A stretch of DNA of 64,000 nucleotides from Stygiobacter electus (GTDB taxonomy: Bacteria; Bacteroidota; Ignavibacteria; Ignavibacteriales; Melioribacteraceae). Location: the NCBI GenBank assembly GCA_029210465.1, contig JARGDL010000013.1:1-64000 (forward strand), written 5' to 3'. The position numbers and the translations under genes are program-made. Under the pieces are notes generated by a model. That model was not told the origin of the DNA and searched no databases. It was given only the letters and a program-made list of their open reading frames with translations. How positions within the stretch are numbered: the first letter of the stretch is position 1; every line of letters starts with the position of its first letter. Shown piece by piece: positions 56,450-64,000 of this stretch.

Positions 56450-57459
56450 TGTCGATACTTAGAAACATTTTGTAAATGCTCATTATAATTTGAAGCAAAC
56501 AAATGTGAACCATTTCCATCTGCAACAAAATATAACAAATTATTTTTTTCGGGATAGAGAGCAGCAAGAATTGCTTGTTTACCTGGATTATTAATTGGAG
56601 CTGGCGGCAAACCTGAATATTTATACGTATTGTATTTAGAATCAATCATTAAATCTTTTTTATAAATTTTTTTGTTTTCTCTAAATCTAATTAAATAAGA
56701 AATTGTTGGATCAGCTTGCAATGGCATTCCAAGTTTTAATCTATTGTGATAGACAGCAGAAATTTTTTTGAATTCATCAAAGTTGTTGGATTCAGCATCA
56801 ATTATAGAAGCTAAAGTTAAAACTTCATTCTCTGTCATTTTTAATTCTTTCATCCTTCTCTGTTTATCTTTCAAGAAATTTTTCAACTCATTATTTAGTT
56901 TTTTTAATATACTTTGAGAACTCATTGATGAATACAAAAAGTAGGTTTCTGGTAAAAGGTAACCTTCAAGGTTATCAACATTTAATCCAAGTGACAAAAT
57001 AAAACTTTTACTTTGAGATAATGAAATAAATTGGACTGAGTCAATTCCAACTTCTCTTTTCAACAACGATGCAAGTTGAAATTGATCGATTCCTTCAGGA
57101 ATGGTAATTTTTTTTTGAAACGATTTAACTTTACCAGTAAGGATATCTATAAGTTGAAAATAATTTAATGCTTTATCAATCAGATAATCACCCGCTTTGA
57201 TTTTTTTCCCAGCACCTTTTAAGAAAACTGCCAATTTAAAATTAAATTTATTCGGAATGATTTTCTTTTCATACAATGAATCTGCAATCTCTTGCAATGA
57301 TTCTCCTTTTTTAATTTCAAATTCAACAGTTGTAGTGTATGGAAATTTATTTGGTATTATGAAAGCAAAGTACATTACTGCTAATATACAAATAAACCAT
57401 ACAATCAGAAGATAAAATTCATTTTTGTTTATAAATATTTTGTCAAACAATTTTTTCAT
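56428..57459 (-). CDS. mltG: Endolytic transglycosylase MltG
   Basis: This 343-residue protein has one N-terminal membrane helix (LLIVWFICILAVMYFAFII), a LysM-like segment (KKGESLQEIADSLYEK), and the YceG domain: NLEGYLLPETYFLY, LASIIDAESNNFDEFKKIS with the catalytic Glu, YHNRLKLGMPLQADPT and SGLPPAPINNPG. It cuts nascent glycan strands during peptidoglycan synthesis. It overlaps tsaD by 4 nt. Confidence 0.94.
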   Translation of the reverse strand: MKKLFDKIFINKNEFYLLIVWFICILAVMYFAFIIPNKFPYTTTVEFEIKKGESLQEIADSLYEKKIIPNKFNFKLAVFLKGAGKKIKAGDYLIDKALNYFQLIDILTGKVKSFQKKITIPEGIDQFQLASLLKREVGIDSVQFISLSQSKSFILSLGLNVDNLEGYLLPETYFLYSSMSSQSILKKLNNELKNFLKDKQRRMKELKMTENEVLTLASIIDAESNNFDEFKKISAVYHNRLKLGMPLQADPTISYLIRFRENKKIYKKDLMIDSKYNTYKYSGLPPAPINNPGKQAILAALYPEKNNLLYFVADGNGSHLFASNYNEHLQNVSKYRQWKKTQN

Positions 57460-58472
57460 TCTTCAATAAATGTATTTTTATTTAAACTTGGATAGACATT
57501 ATAATTTAAATCGAACTTTAAACCTGCTTCATAAAGTTTTTGACCTCGATAAGCAATCATTGCTGCATTATCTCCACAATATTCAATTGCAGGAGCAATA
57601 AAACTAATTTTATATTTATTAGATAACTGATACAATTTTTCTCTTAATAATTTATTAGCTGCAACACCGCCAACTAAAGTTAAAGATTTTACCGAATAAT
57701 TATTTAAAGCTAATTCAACTTTTTCACTCAAAGCATCAACAACTGAATTTTGAAAAGCATAAGCAATATTCGCTAAATCATTTTCAGGAATTTTAGTATC
57801 TCCATATTCCTTTTGAACAAATCTAAGAACAGAAGTTTTTACTCCACTAAAAGAAAAATCATATTTTGATTTTAATCTGGCAATCGGAAATTTAATTTCA
57901 GTTTCGTAACCTTTCTCAGCATATTTTTGAATTAAAGGACCACCAGGATAACCTAATCCAATCAACTTTGAAACTTTATCAAAAGCTTCGCCAGCCGCAT
58001 CATCAATTGTTGAACCAAGCTTTTTAATTTTTAAATCACTTTCTACATATAACAATAAAGTATGACCGCCCGAAACAACCAAACATAAAAATGGAAATTG
58101 CGGTTTTTCTTCCATCAAAAATCCGGAAAAAATGTGTCCTTCAATATGATTAACAGGAATGAATGGCCTATTTAATGAATATGCAAAACCTTTTGCAAAA
58201 GTTAATCCAACTAATAAAGCACCGATTAAACCAGGTCCAGCAGTTGCAGAAACAATATCAATTTCATCTTTTTGAATATTGGATTCTTGAATTGCTTTTT
58301 TAACTAATGGTAAAATCATCTGAAGATGTGCCCGACTTGATAATTCAGGCACAACTCCACCATAAATTTTATGAATATCTTGTGAGGCAACTAAATTTGA
58401 GAGAACTTTTCCATTACTGATAACAGCAACAGAAGTTTCATCACACGAACTTTCAATACCTATTACGTTCAT
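57456..58472 (-). CDS. tsaD: tRNA threonylcarbamoyl transferase TsaD
   Basis: This 338-residue enzyme adds threonylcarbamoyl to A37 of ANN-decoding tRNAs. Motifs: GIESSCDETSVAVI at the start, metal-binding NHIEGHIFSGF (about 110), CLVVSGGHTLLLYV, GLGYPGGPLIQKYAEKG, VGGVAANKLLRE and CGDNAAMIAYRG. Its start shares one base with the end of the proline dehydrogenase gene. Length is standard. Confidence 0.97.
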   Translation of the reverse strand: MNVIGIESSCDETSVAVISNGKVLSNLVASQDIHKIYGGVVPELSSRAHLQMILPLVKKAIQESNIQKDEIDIVSATAGPGLIGALLVGLTFAKGFAYSLNRPFIPVNHIEGHIFSGFLMEEKPQFPFLCLVVSGGHTLLLYVESDLKIKKLGSTIDDAAGEAFDKVSKLIGLGYPGGPLIQKYAEKGYETEIKFPIARLKSKYDFSFSGVKTSVLRFVQKEYGDTKIPENDLANIAYAFQNSVVDALSEKVELALNNYSVKSLTLVGGVAANKLLREKLYQLSNKYKISFIAPAIEYCGDNAAMIAYRGQKLYEAGLKFDLNYNVYPSLNKNTFIEE

Positions 58473-59371
58473 TAATTAAACGAGAAAATACTTTTTGTTA
58501 TGTACCATGCAATATTTGGATTTTCTTGCAAACGACGAATTGAATATTTATACCAATGCTCACCAAAAGGAACATAAATTCTTATCTTATAACCATCTGC
58601 ATTAATTCTATCTCTCAAATTCTCTTTTACACCATAAAGCATTTGAAATTCAAATTTATCTTTTGGAATATTCATTTCTTTAATCATCTTGTAAGCATTT
58701 TCAACTAAATAATCATCGTGTGTTGCAATTCCAACATAGTTACCATCAGTAAACATTTGTCTTAAAATATCAAGATAATTATCACGAACTTTTTGATAAT
58801 CTTTGTATGAGATTTCTTCAGGCTCAATATAAATACCTTTACACAGACGGTAATTTGTACCAAGTTTGTTAAGTTTTTTTACATCATCTAAAGTTCTTTT
58901 TAAATATGCTTGAACTACAATTCCAACGTTATCATATTTTTCTTTTAATCGTTTGAATAAATTAATAGTTGCATCTGTAAAAGGAGAATCTTCCATATCG
59001 ATTCTTACAAAGTTGTTATAACTTTTAGCACGTTCAACAATTTCAACCATTTGATTATAACAAAATTCTTCGTCAATGGCTAAACCTAATTGAGTTGGTT
59101 TTAATGATAAATTTGAATTGAGATTATTTTTTTGGATTGTTTCTAAAACAAGTAAACATTCATTCTTAGCATCAACACTTTCTTTTTTAGTTGTTACAGC
59201 TTCACCTAAAACATCCATAGTAGCTAAAATACCTTTTGAATTTAACTCCTTTACAACTCTAACACCATCTTCTAATTTTTCTCCTGCTATGTATTTTTTA
59301 GCAAAAATATAAACTGCAGGTTTGGGTAAAATTTTTACAAAATTTACAATTGTCGAATTAATTGGATTCAC
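58472..59371 (-). CDS. Proline dehydrogenase
   Basis: This 299-residue FAD enzyme oxidises proline to pyrroline-5-carboxylate. It is a stand-alone ProDH domain with ATMDVLGEAV, RIDMEDSPFTDATI, NYRLCKGIYIEPEEISY, YVGIATHDDYLVENAY, QMLYGVKENLRD and the C-terminal YVPFGEHWYKYSIRRLQE. The start is GTG at 59371, with AGGTG a few bases upstream. The P5C dehydrogenase partner is not in the window. Confidence 0.93.
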   Translation of the reverse strand: MNPINSTIVNFVKILPKPAVYIFAKKYIAGEKLEDGVRVVKELNSKGILATMDVLGEAVTTKKESVDAKNECLLVLETIQKNNLNSNLSLKPTQLGLAIDEEFCYNQMVEIVERAKSYNNFVRIDMEDSPFTDATINLFKRLKEKYDNVGIVVQAYLKRTLDDVKKLNKLGTNYRLCKGIYIEPEEISYKDYQKVRDNYLDILRQMFTDGNYVGIATHDDYLVENAYKMIKEMNIPKDKFEFQMLYGVKENLRDRINADGYKIRIYVPFGEHWYKYSIRRLQENPNIAWYITKSIFSFN

Positions 59372-59448
59372 AAAAGCACCTATAATTATTTTTTAGTGGT
59401 GTAAAATTAGGAGTGGCATATCTATAAAGCAAGGTAGGATGTTATTAT

Positions 59449-59504
59449 AATTGAGAATTGACAATTGATAATTAATAATTGAGAATTGCGAATTGATAAT
59501 TACA
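59449..59504. repeat. Heptamer tandem array (8 units) overlapping the carboxyltransferase stop
   Basis: Eight phased heptamers: AATTGAG, AATTGAC, AATTGAT, AATTAAT, AATTGAG, AATTGCG, AATTGAT and AATTACA. The last one contains the TAA stop of the carboxyltransferase gene on the minus strand. The family is the same as at 17860 and 54658. Confidence 0.85.
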
Positions 59505-61044
59505 AAGGTATGTTAGAATGTTTTTTCTTTGGATTTGTATCCACTTTTGTTTTTAATAACTGGAAAGCATTTATAATTTTTAATCTTGTTTCTCTTGGAA
59601 TAATAACTTCATCAATAAAACCACGTTCGGCAGCGATATAAGGATTAGTAAATTTTTCAATGTAATCATTTAAGACTTCGTTAAGTTTTTCTTCTTTGTT
59701 TTTTGAATTTGAAATTTCCTTTTTGAAAATAATTTCTACTGCACCTTTTGGGCCCATAACAGCAATTTCCGCAGTTGGCCATGCAAAATTAAAATCACCA
59801 CGAATATGTTTTGAATTCATTACATCATAAGCACCGCCATATGCTTTACGAATAATTACTGTAACTTTGGGAACTGTAGCTTCACTAAAAGCAAAAAGTA
59901 ATTTTGCACCATGTCGAATTATTCCATTCCATTCTTGCTCTGTACCAGGCAAAAATCCAGGAACATCTTCCAAAACAAGTAAAGGTATATTGAAAGCATC
60001 GCAAAAGCGAACAAACCGAGCTCCTTTAATTGAAGCATTAATGTCTAATACTCCAGCAAGTACTGCAGGTTGATTTGCAATAACTCCAACTGTTTGTCCT
60101 GCAACTCTTCCAAAACCTATAATAATATTTTGAGCATAATTTTCATGAACTTCTAAAAATTCAGATTCATCAAGTAATTCGTTGATTATTAATTTCATAT
60201 CATAAGGTTTATTTGGATTATCAGGAATAATTTCATCAAGCTTTTCAACGATTAAATTTTGGTTAAAATCAAATTCCTTTTCTGGTGGAGTTTCTTTCCA
60301 ATTTAATGGTAAGTAATCAATAAGTTTTCTAATATTTTGAAGCAATTCAATTTCACTATCATAAATAAAATGTGCTACACCACTTTTAGTAGCATGAGTT
60401 TCTGCACCACCAAGATCTTCAAAAGACACTTCTTCATGTGTTACTGTTTTGACAACATTAGGACCAGTAACAAACATGTGACTTGTATTTTTGACCATAA
60501 AAATAAAATCAGTAATTGCCGGTGAATAAACTGCTCCACCAGCACACGGACCAAGTATCGCTGAAATTTGTGGAACAACACCGGAGGCTAATGTATTTCT
60601 TAAAAATATATCTGCATAACCACCAAGACTACTAACCCCTTCTTGAATTCTTGCCCCGCCGGAATCATTCAATCCAACAATTGGAATTCCAAGTTTTAAT
60701 GCCATATCCATTACCTTGCAAATTTTCTTTGCATTAGTTTCAGAAAGTGAGCCCCCAAATACTGTAAAATCCTGACTAAAAATTGCAATATCTCTTCCAG
60801 ATATTTTTGCAAAGCCAGTTACAACTCCATCCCCAATTATTTTTTGTTTATCAAGACCAAACTCTGTAGTACGGTGTTTTACAAACATATCAACTTCAGA
60901 AAATGTACCTTCATCAACAAGTAATTCAATTCTTTCTCGTGCAGTTAATTTACCTTTTTGATGTTGTTGATGAATTTTTTCTTTTCCACCAGCAAGTAAT
61001 GCTTCTTCACGCAATTGTTCTAATTGTTCAATTTTCTTTTTCAT
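59500..61044 (-). CDS. Acyl-CoA (propionyl/methylmalonyl-CoA) carboxyltransferase subunit
   Basis: This 514-residue biotin-dependent carboxyltransferase has two crotonase-like halves. Motifs: [83 protein letters not shown] and [15 protein letters not shown]. It fits PccB or the alpha subunit of a methylmalonyl-CoA decarboxylase. No biotin carboxylase or biotin carrier gene is in the window. It overlaps the upstream ABC ATPase gene by 4 nt. Confidence 0.92.
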   Translation of the reverse strand: MKKKIEQLEQLREEALLAGGKEKIHQQHQKGKLTARERIELLVDEGTFSEVDMFVKHRTTEFGLDKQKIIGDGVVTGFAKISGRDIAIFSQDFTVFGGSLSETNAKKICKVMDMALKLGIPIVGLNDSGGARIQEGVSSLGGYADIFLRNTLASGVVPQISAILGPCAGGAVYSPAITDFIFMVKNTSHMFVTGPNVVKTVTHEEVSFEDLGGAETHATKSGVAHFIYDSEIELLQNIRKLIDYLPLNWKETPPEKEFDFNQNLIVEKLDEIIPDNPNKPYDMKLIINELLDESEFLEVHENYAQNIIIGFGRVAGQTVGVIANQPAVLAGVLDINASIKGARFVRFCDAFNIPLLVLEDVPGFLPGTEQEWNGIIRHGAKLLFAFSEATVPKVTVIIRKAYGGAYDVMNSKHIRGDFNFAWPTAEIAVMGPKGAVEIIFKKEISNSKNKEEKLNEVLNDYIEKFTNPYIAAERGFIDEVIIPRETRLKIINAFQLLKTKVDTNPKKKHSNIPL

Positions 61045-61769
61045 AGGATAAAATTTAAGTTTTGATTAAGATCTTCTTGATTAATCACATTTATTAATTT
61101 TTGATTCGTTGAGATAAAAGCTTCTGACTTTATTCTCTCTTCAATTTTTTGAGATGAATGATTTACAATAAATTTATTATATGTTTTATGAGGAATATTT
61201 TTTAGCAAAATAATTTCATCTGAAAGTAAAATTGCTTCATGCAAATTAGATGTTCCAACAATAAAACCAATATTATTTTTTTTATTCAAATCTATTAATA
61301 ATTGATAAAGCTCATACTTTGTTATTTGTTCCATATTTTGAAAAGATTCATCAATCAAAATTAATTTTGAGTTTTTTGCAATTGCAGTTGCTAGTGCTAT
61401 TCTGAAACGGTATCCTAAACTTTTATTATGTGGGTAATGATTTTCATAACCTTCAAGTCCAACAATTTTTGCAATTTCTATTATTTTATTTTTATCTAAA
61501 TTTTTATTTGCAAACAAAAGAGTTTGCTTTAAATTCATCCATGGGAATGACATTGGTTCACTTGTGATTAAAAATGAATTTTGAATTGGTTCTAATTTTT
61601 CATCGTTTTGTTCAATACCTGCTAATATTTTTAGCAGTGAAGATTTGCCAGTTTTAAATGGTGCTACTATTGAGGTTATTTTGCTTTCTTCAAATTCAAT
61701 TGGAAAATCCTCGAAAATTTTTCTTTTAATACCGTAATTGACGAATGTCTTTGAAATATTTAGTTTCAT
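61041..61769 (-). CDS. Degenerate ABC transporter ATP-binding protein
   Basis: This 242-residue protein is related to NitT/TauT ATPases but has eroded motifs. Walker A reads APFKTGKSS (36-44), lacking the usual glycines, though Gly41, Lys42 and Ser43 remain. The signature is KSLGYRFR where LSGGMRQR is expected. Walker B LILIDES is present. The switch His is missing: [10 protein letters not shown] has Ser where THD is usual. ATPase activity may be low or absent. It overlaps the permease gene and the carboxyltransferase gene by 4 nt each. Confidence 0.75.
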   Translation of the reverse strand: MKLNISKTFVNYGIKRKIFEDFPIEFEESKITSIVAPFKTGKSSLLKILAGIEQNDEKLEPIQNSFLITSEPMSFPWMNLKQTLLFANKNLDKNKIIEIAKIVGLEGYENHYPHNKSLGYRFRIALATAIAKNSKLILIDESFQNMEQITKYELYQLLIDLNKKNNIGFIVGTSNLHEAILLSDEIILLKNIPHKTYNKFIVNHSSQKIEERIKSEAFISTNQKLINVINQEDLNQNLNFIL

Positions 61770-62512
61770 TCATTATCCCAATATATTTTTTTCTTTTCTA
61801 TTAACTTTATTAAAAAATTACTGAGCCATATTATTAAACTGACTGTAATAGAAATTGAAAATATTGCACCAATATCATTGTACGTAAATGCTTGTTTATA
61901 AATTAATCCAATGCCATAAGATTCAGAAATGAATTCATAGATTAAAATTAAAATCCATAAATAAAATTGTAAATCATAAAGATATGAGAACAATTTAGGC
62001 AAAATACTTTTCCAATATACTTCAGAAAACATTTTATTTGGATTTATTTGATGAGCAAAAATTATATACTCATTTTTAACATCTAAGATTAATTGATTAA
62101 TCTTTTTTATTAACATAATAGATGACACAAGAATTGCAAATACAATTTCAGCACTTAAAGAATCTTTAAACCACAATGAAAATAATAATACTATAAAAAA
62201 TGCCGGAAAGTATTTGAATATGTTAAATACTTGAAATGTTGCCCGATACGAAATTATATTTTTAATTATTACAATCCTGAAATAAAAAATAAAAACAAAA
62301 CTTATCAGAATAGATAAATAAACTATTGTTGCAGTTGATAACAAAGGAAATAATAAATGGTAAACTGACCAAAGATGCAAAAATGATTCATAAAATATTG
62401 TTGGTTGAGGTATGAAGTTGTTTCTTGGTAATAAAAATTCAAACAAAACTATGTAAAAAATTAAGAGAGAAAATATAAATTTTAGATTTTTTTTAGATTG
62501 TTGTGAAATCAT
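61766..62512 (-). CDS. ABC transporter permease (NitT/TauT-like)
   Basis: This 248-residue membrane protein has about six helices. A weak EAA-loop-like segment, FAHQINPNKMFSEVYWKSILPKL (about 150-172, quoted in part), precedes the last helices. The pairing with an adjacent ATPase gene supports an ABC importer permease. No substrate-binding protein is next to it. Substrate is unknown. Confidence 0.68.
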   Translation of the reverse strand: MISQQSKKNLKFIFSLLIFYIVLFEFLLPRNNFIPQPTIFYESFLHLWSVYHLLFPLLSTATIVYLSILISFVFIFYFRIVIIKNIISYRATFQVFNIFKYFPAFFIVLLFSLWFKDSLSAEIVFAILVSSIMLIKKINQLILDVKNEYIIFAHQINPNKMFSEVYWKSILPKLFSYLYDLQFYLWILILIYEFISESYGIGLIYKQAFTYNDIGAIFSISITVSLIIWLSNFLIKLIEKKKIYWDNE

Positions 62513-62518
62513 AAAATA

Positions 62519-62540
62519 ATTGCCAAATTTTTAAGGCAAT
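62519..62540 (-). terminator. Weak hairpin after the MBL-fold gene
   Basis: A 6-bp stem ATTGCC/GGCAAT (62519-62524 with 62535-62540, ten-base loop), read on the minus strand, is followed by TATTTTAT. It lies in the 49-bp gap between the MBL hydrolase and the permease gene and may terminate the former. Confidence 0.4.
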
Positions 62541-62561
62541 ATATTGTTTCGTTAAAGCAAA

Positions 62562-63206
62562 TCAAAAATTTAAATAATGATTATTTAGTTTCTCGTAACC
62601 AATAGTTGTGCGCATATCGTGACCTGGGTAAACTATTACATCATCATCAAGTTTGAGTAATTTATCTTTAATTGAATTTATTAACTGATTATGATTTGCT
62701 TTCCATAAATCAGTTCTGCCAATGCTTTCTCTGAATAAAACATCGCCGGAAAAAAGTATTTTTTCATTTGGTAAATAAATACAAAATTCTCCGGGTGTAT
62801 GTCCAGGTGTAAATAAAAATTTAATTTTTGAATTACCAATTTGTAACTCAATTTCTTCAGTTAAATATTTATCTGGCAGAGGTGAATTTTTAAATTTGAT
62901 ATTAAAAAGACTTGCTTGCTGCTCTAAAGATTTTAATAAAAAAAGATCTTCTTCTGGTGCAAAAAACTCCACATCATAATTTTCTTTGATAAAATTATTT
63001 CCAAGTATATGATCAATATGGCAATGAGTGTTTAAAAGAAATTTTAAATTAAGTGAGTTTTCAAACACAAAATTATTCAGTGTTACTTCTTCATTACGTT
63101 CATTCATTCCGGGATCAATTATAATAGCATCTTTTGAAAAATCATCCCAAACTAAATATGTATTTTCATAAAAATAATTAAAAACAAAACGCTGAATTTT
63201 AATCAT
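62562..63206 (-). CDS. Metallo-beta-lactamase-fold hydrolase (glyoxalase II-like)
   Basis: This 214-residue protein has all metal ligands of the family: NTHCHIDHILGN (about 59-70), FTPGHTPGEF (about 131), FSGDVLFRESIGRTD (about 151) and YPGHDMRTTIGYEK at the C-terminus. It resembles GloB-like enzymes but lacks their C-terminal glutathione-binding domain, so a thioester or persulfide substrate is possible. It starts 8 nt after aroC ends. Confidence 0.87.
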   Translation of the reverse strand: MIKIQRFVFNYFYENTYLVWDDFSKDAIIIDPGMNERNEEVTLNNFVFENSLNLKFLLNTHCHIDHILGNNFIKENYDVEFFAPEEDLFLLKSLEQQASLFNIKFKNSPLPDKYLTEEIELQIGNSKIKFLFTPGHTPGEFCIYLPNEKILFSGDVLFRESIGRTDLWKANHNQLINSIKDKLLKLDDDVIVYPGHDMRTTIGYEKLNNHYLNF

Positions 63207-63214
63207 ATATAAAA

Positions 63215-64000
63215 TTATTTTTCCCCGAAATTTGATTTTACTCTTTGGAAATATTTCTGAGTAAAGTTCATAAAATTATCTTTGGTTTCTTCTATTGAAT
63301 CACCACCAAACTTTTTTAAAAAGAAATCAGCAATAACCCATGCAACCATAGATTCAGCAATAACAGCACAAGCTGGAACTGCAACAAAATCGCTACGTTC
63401 ACGGCGGGCAATTACTTTTTTCATTGTTGCTAAATCAACAGATTCAATTGGTGACATTAAAGTTGCAATCGGTTTCATTGCCCCACGAATTATTATTGGT
63501 AAACCAGTTGTAATACCACCTTCAATTCCACCGGCGCGATTTGTTTTACGATAAAAATTATTTTTCTTAATTATAATCTCATCATGAACTTGAGAACCAA
63601 AAAGATTTGCGCCTTCAAAACCAATTCCAACTTCAACACCCTTAACAGCATGGATTGACATAACAGCATGAGAAAGTGCTGCTTCAATTTTTTCATCATA
63701 ATGGATAAAGCTTCCAAGACCAACTGGAACGCCGGTAACAACAACATAAAATGTTCCACCAAGCGTATCCCCTTTTTTCTTAGCAAGTTTTATTTTGTTT
63801 ATTATTTTATTTTCCTGTTGTGCATCCAAAACTCGAACTGCACTTTTATCAGAAATGTGATTTAATTTTTCTGCGGAATAATTTTGTGATATTTCACCAT
63901 TAAAAATTTTATCAATGAAATTTTCCCTTGGATAAATTCCACCGATGCTTTCAACAAAGCTTCCAATTTGAATATTAAAATTTGATAAAAATTTTCTTGC
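63215..64000 (-). CDS. aroC: Chorismate synthase (partial, 5' end outside window)
   Basis: The open frame runs without a stop from 63215 to the window edge at 64000, giving the last 261 residues of the protein; the true start lies beyond the window. Visible motifs include FVESIGGIYP, SDKSAVRVLDAQQE, GDTLGGTFYVVVTGVPVGLG, DEKIEAALSHAVMSIHAVKG, GFEGANLFGSQVHDE, RAGGIEGGITTGLPI and RRERSDFVAVPACAVIAE. The enzyme makes chorismate from EPSP using reduced FMN. An internal Met at 63829 is not the start. Confidence 0.95.
   Translation of the reverse strand, partial: ARKFLSNFNIQIGSFVESIGGIYPRENFIDKIFNGEISQNYSAEKLNHISDKSAVRVLDAQQENKIINKIKLAKKKGDTLGGTFYVVVTGVPVGLGSFIHYDEKIEAALSHAVMSIHAVKGVEVGIGFEGANLFGSQVHDEIIIKKNNFYRKTNRAGGIEGGITTGLPIIIRGAMKPIATLMSPIESVDLATMKKVIARRERSDFVAVPACAVIAESMVAWVIADFFLKKFGGDSIEETKDNFMNFTQKYFQRVKSNFGEK

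Noticed and set aside
63571..63829. Complete short chorismate synthase starting at 63829
   Set aside because: Conserved chorismate synthase sequence continues upstream in frame to the window edge, so 63829 is an internal Met.

Overview
This 64 kb window is low in G+C (by eye roughly 30%) and densely coded; no gap between genes exceeds about 240 bp. It looks like a chromosome segment from the Bacteroidota/Chlorobiota/Ignavibacteriota group, and a free-living Ignavibacteria-like organism is my best guess. Four points support this. Several promoters match the Bacteroidota form TTTG-N19-20-TAnnTTTG (clearest before adk and glgA). A complete Alternative Complex III (act) operon runs directly into an A2-type cytochrome c oxidase. 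A glgA/gmhB/DUF4270-like lipoprotein cluster is present. The cell envelope is Gram-negative (outer-membrane barrel, lipoproteins, TatC). The taxonomic call is inference, since no rRNA is present.

Layout. 49-9656 (minus) is one tight operon: a SulP anion transporter, an HTH-PTS EIIA regulator, and six subunits of a hydrogenase-4-like membrane complex whose large subunit has lost all four NiFe-binding cysteines (an Ehr-type, energy-converting hydrogenase-related complex). 9714-9787 is tRNA-Arg(ACG), divergent from tadA, whose product edits that anticodon; adk follows. 11133-14777 (minus) is rho-pdxA-methyltransferase-ftsE. 14928-17852 is pyrK-pyrD-folC. 18032-20583 is an unknown gene, a mannose-1-phosphate guanylyltransferase and an unusual RpiB-like protein. 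20709-28056 holds ybjQ, an MFS carrier, murB, comEC, a metalloenzyme, dtd and prmC.

28108-42697 (minus) is the respiratory heart: actA, an overlooked 56-residue gene, actB, actC, a fused actD-actE, actF, a membrane cytochrome c, a SCO copper chaperone, ctaD, ctaE, ctaF, ctaC, ctaB and a multi-span cytochrome c. Together they should take electrons from menaquinol through ACIII to oxygen. 42831-50380 (minus) holds glgA, gmhB, a lipoprotein, an outer-membrane barrel, glyA, tatC and a polyprenyl synthase. 50510-54663 (plus) is a partial histidine-degradation set (hutI, split glutamate formiminotransferase/cyclodeaminase) plus a NamZ-type muramidase. 54779-64000 (minus) holds an Ig-like lipoprotein, mltG, tsaD, proline dehydrogenase, an acyl-CoA carboxyltransferase with a degenerate ABC transporter, a metallo-beta-lactamase-fold hydrolase and the 3' part of aroC, cut by the window edge.

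Non-coding structure includes three perfectly phased heptamer repeat arrays (consensus AATTGNN) between genes, two of which overlap stop codons; several hairpin terminators, one embedded in the ftsE 3' end; and TTG starts backed by strong GGAGGA ribosome binding sites. The strongest candidates for an undescribed system are the SulP-EIIA-Ehr operon and the small protein inside the act operon.
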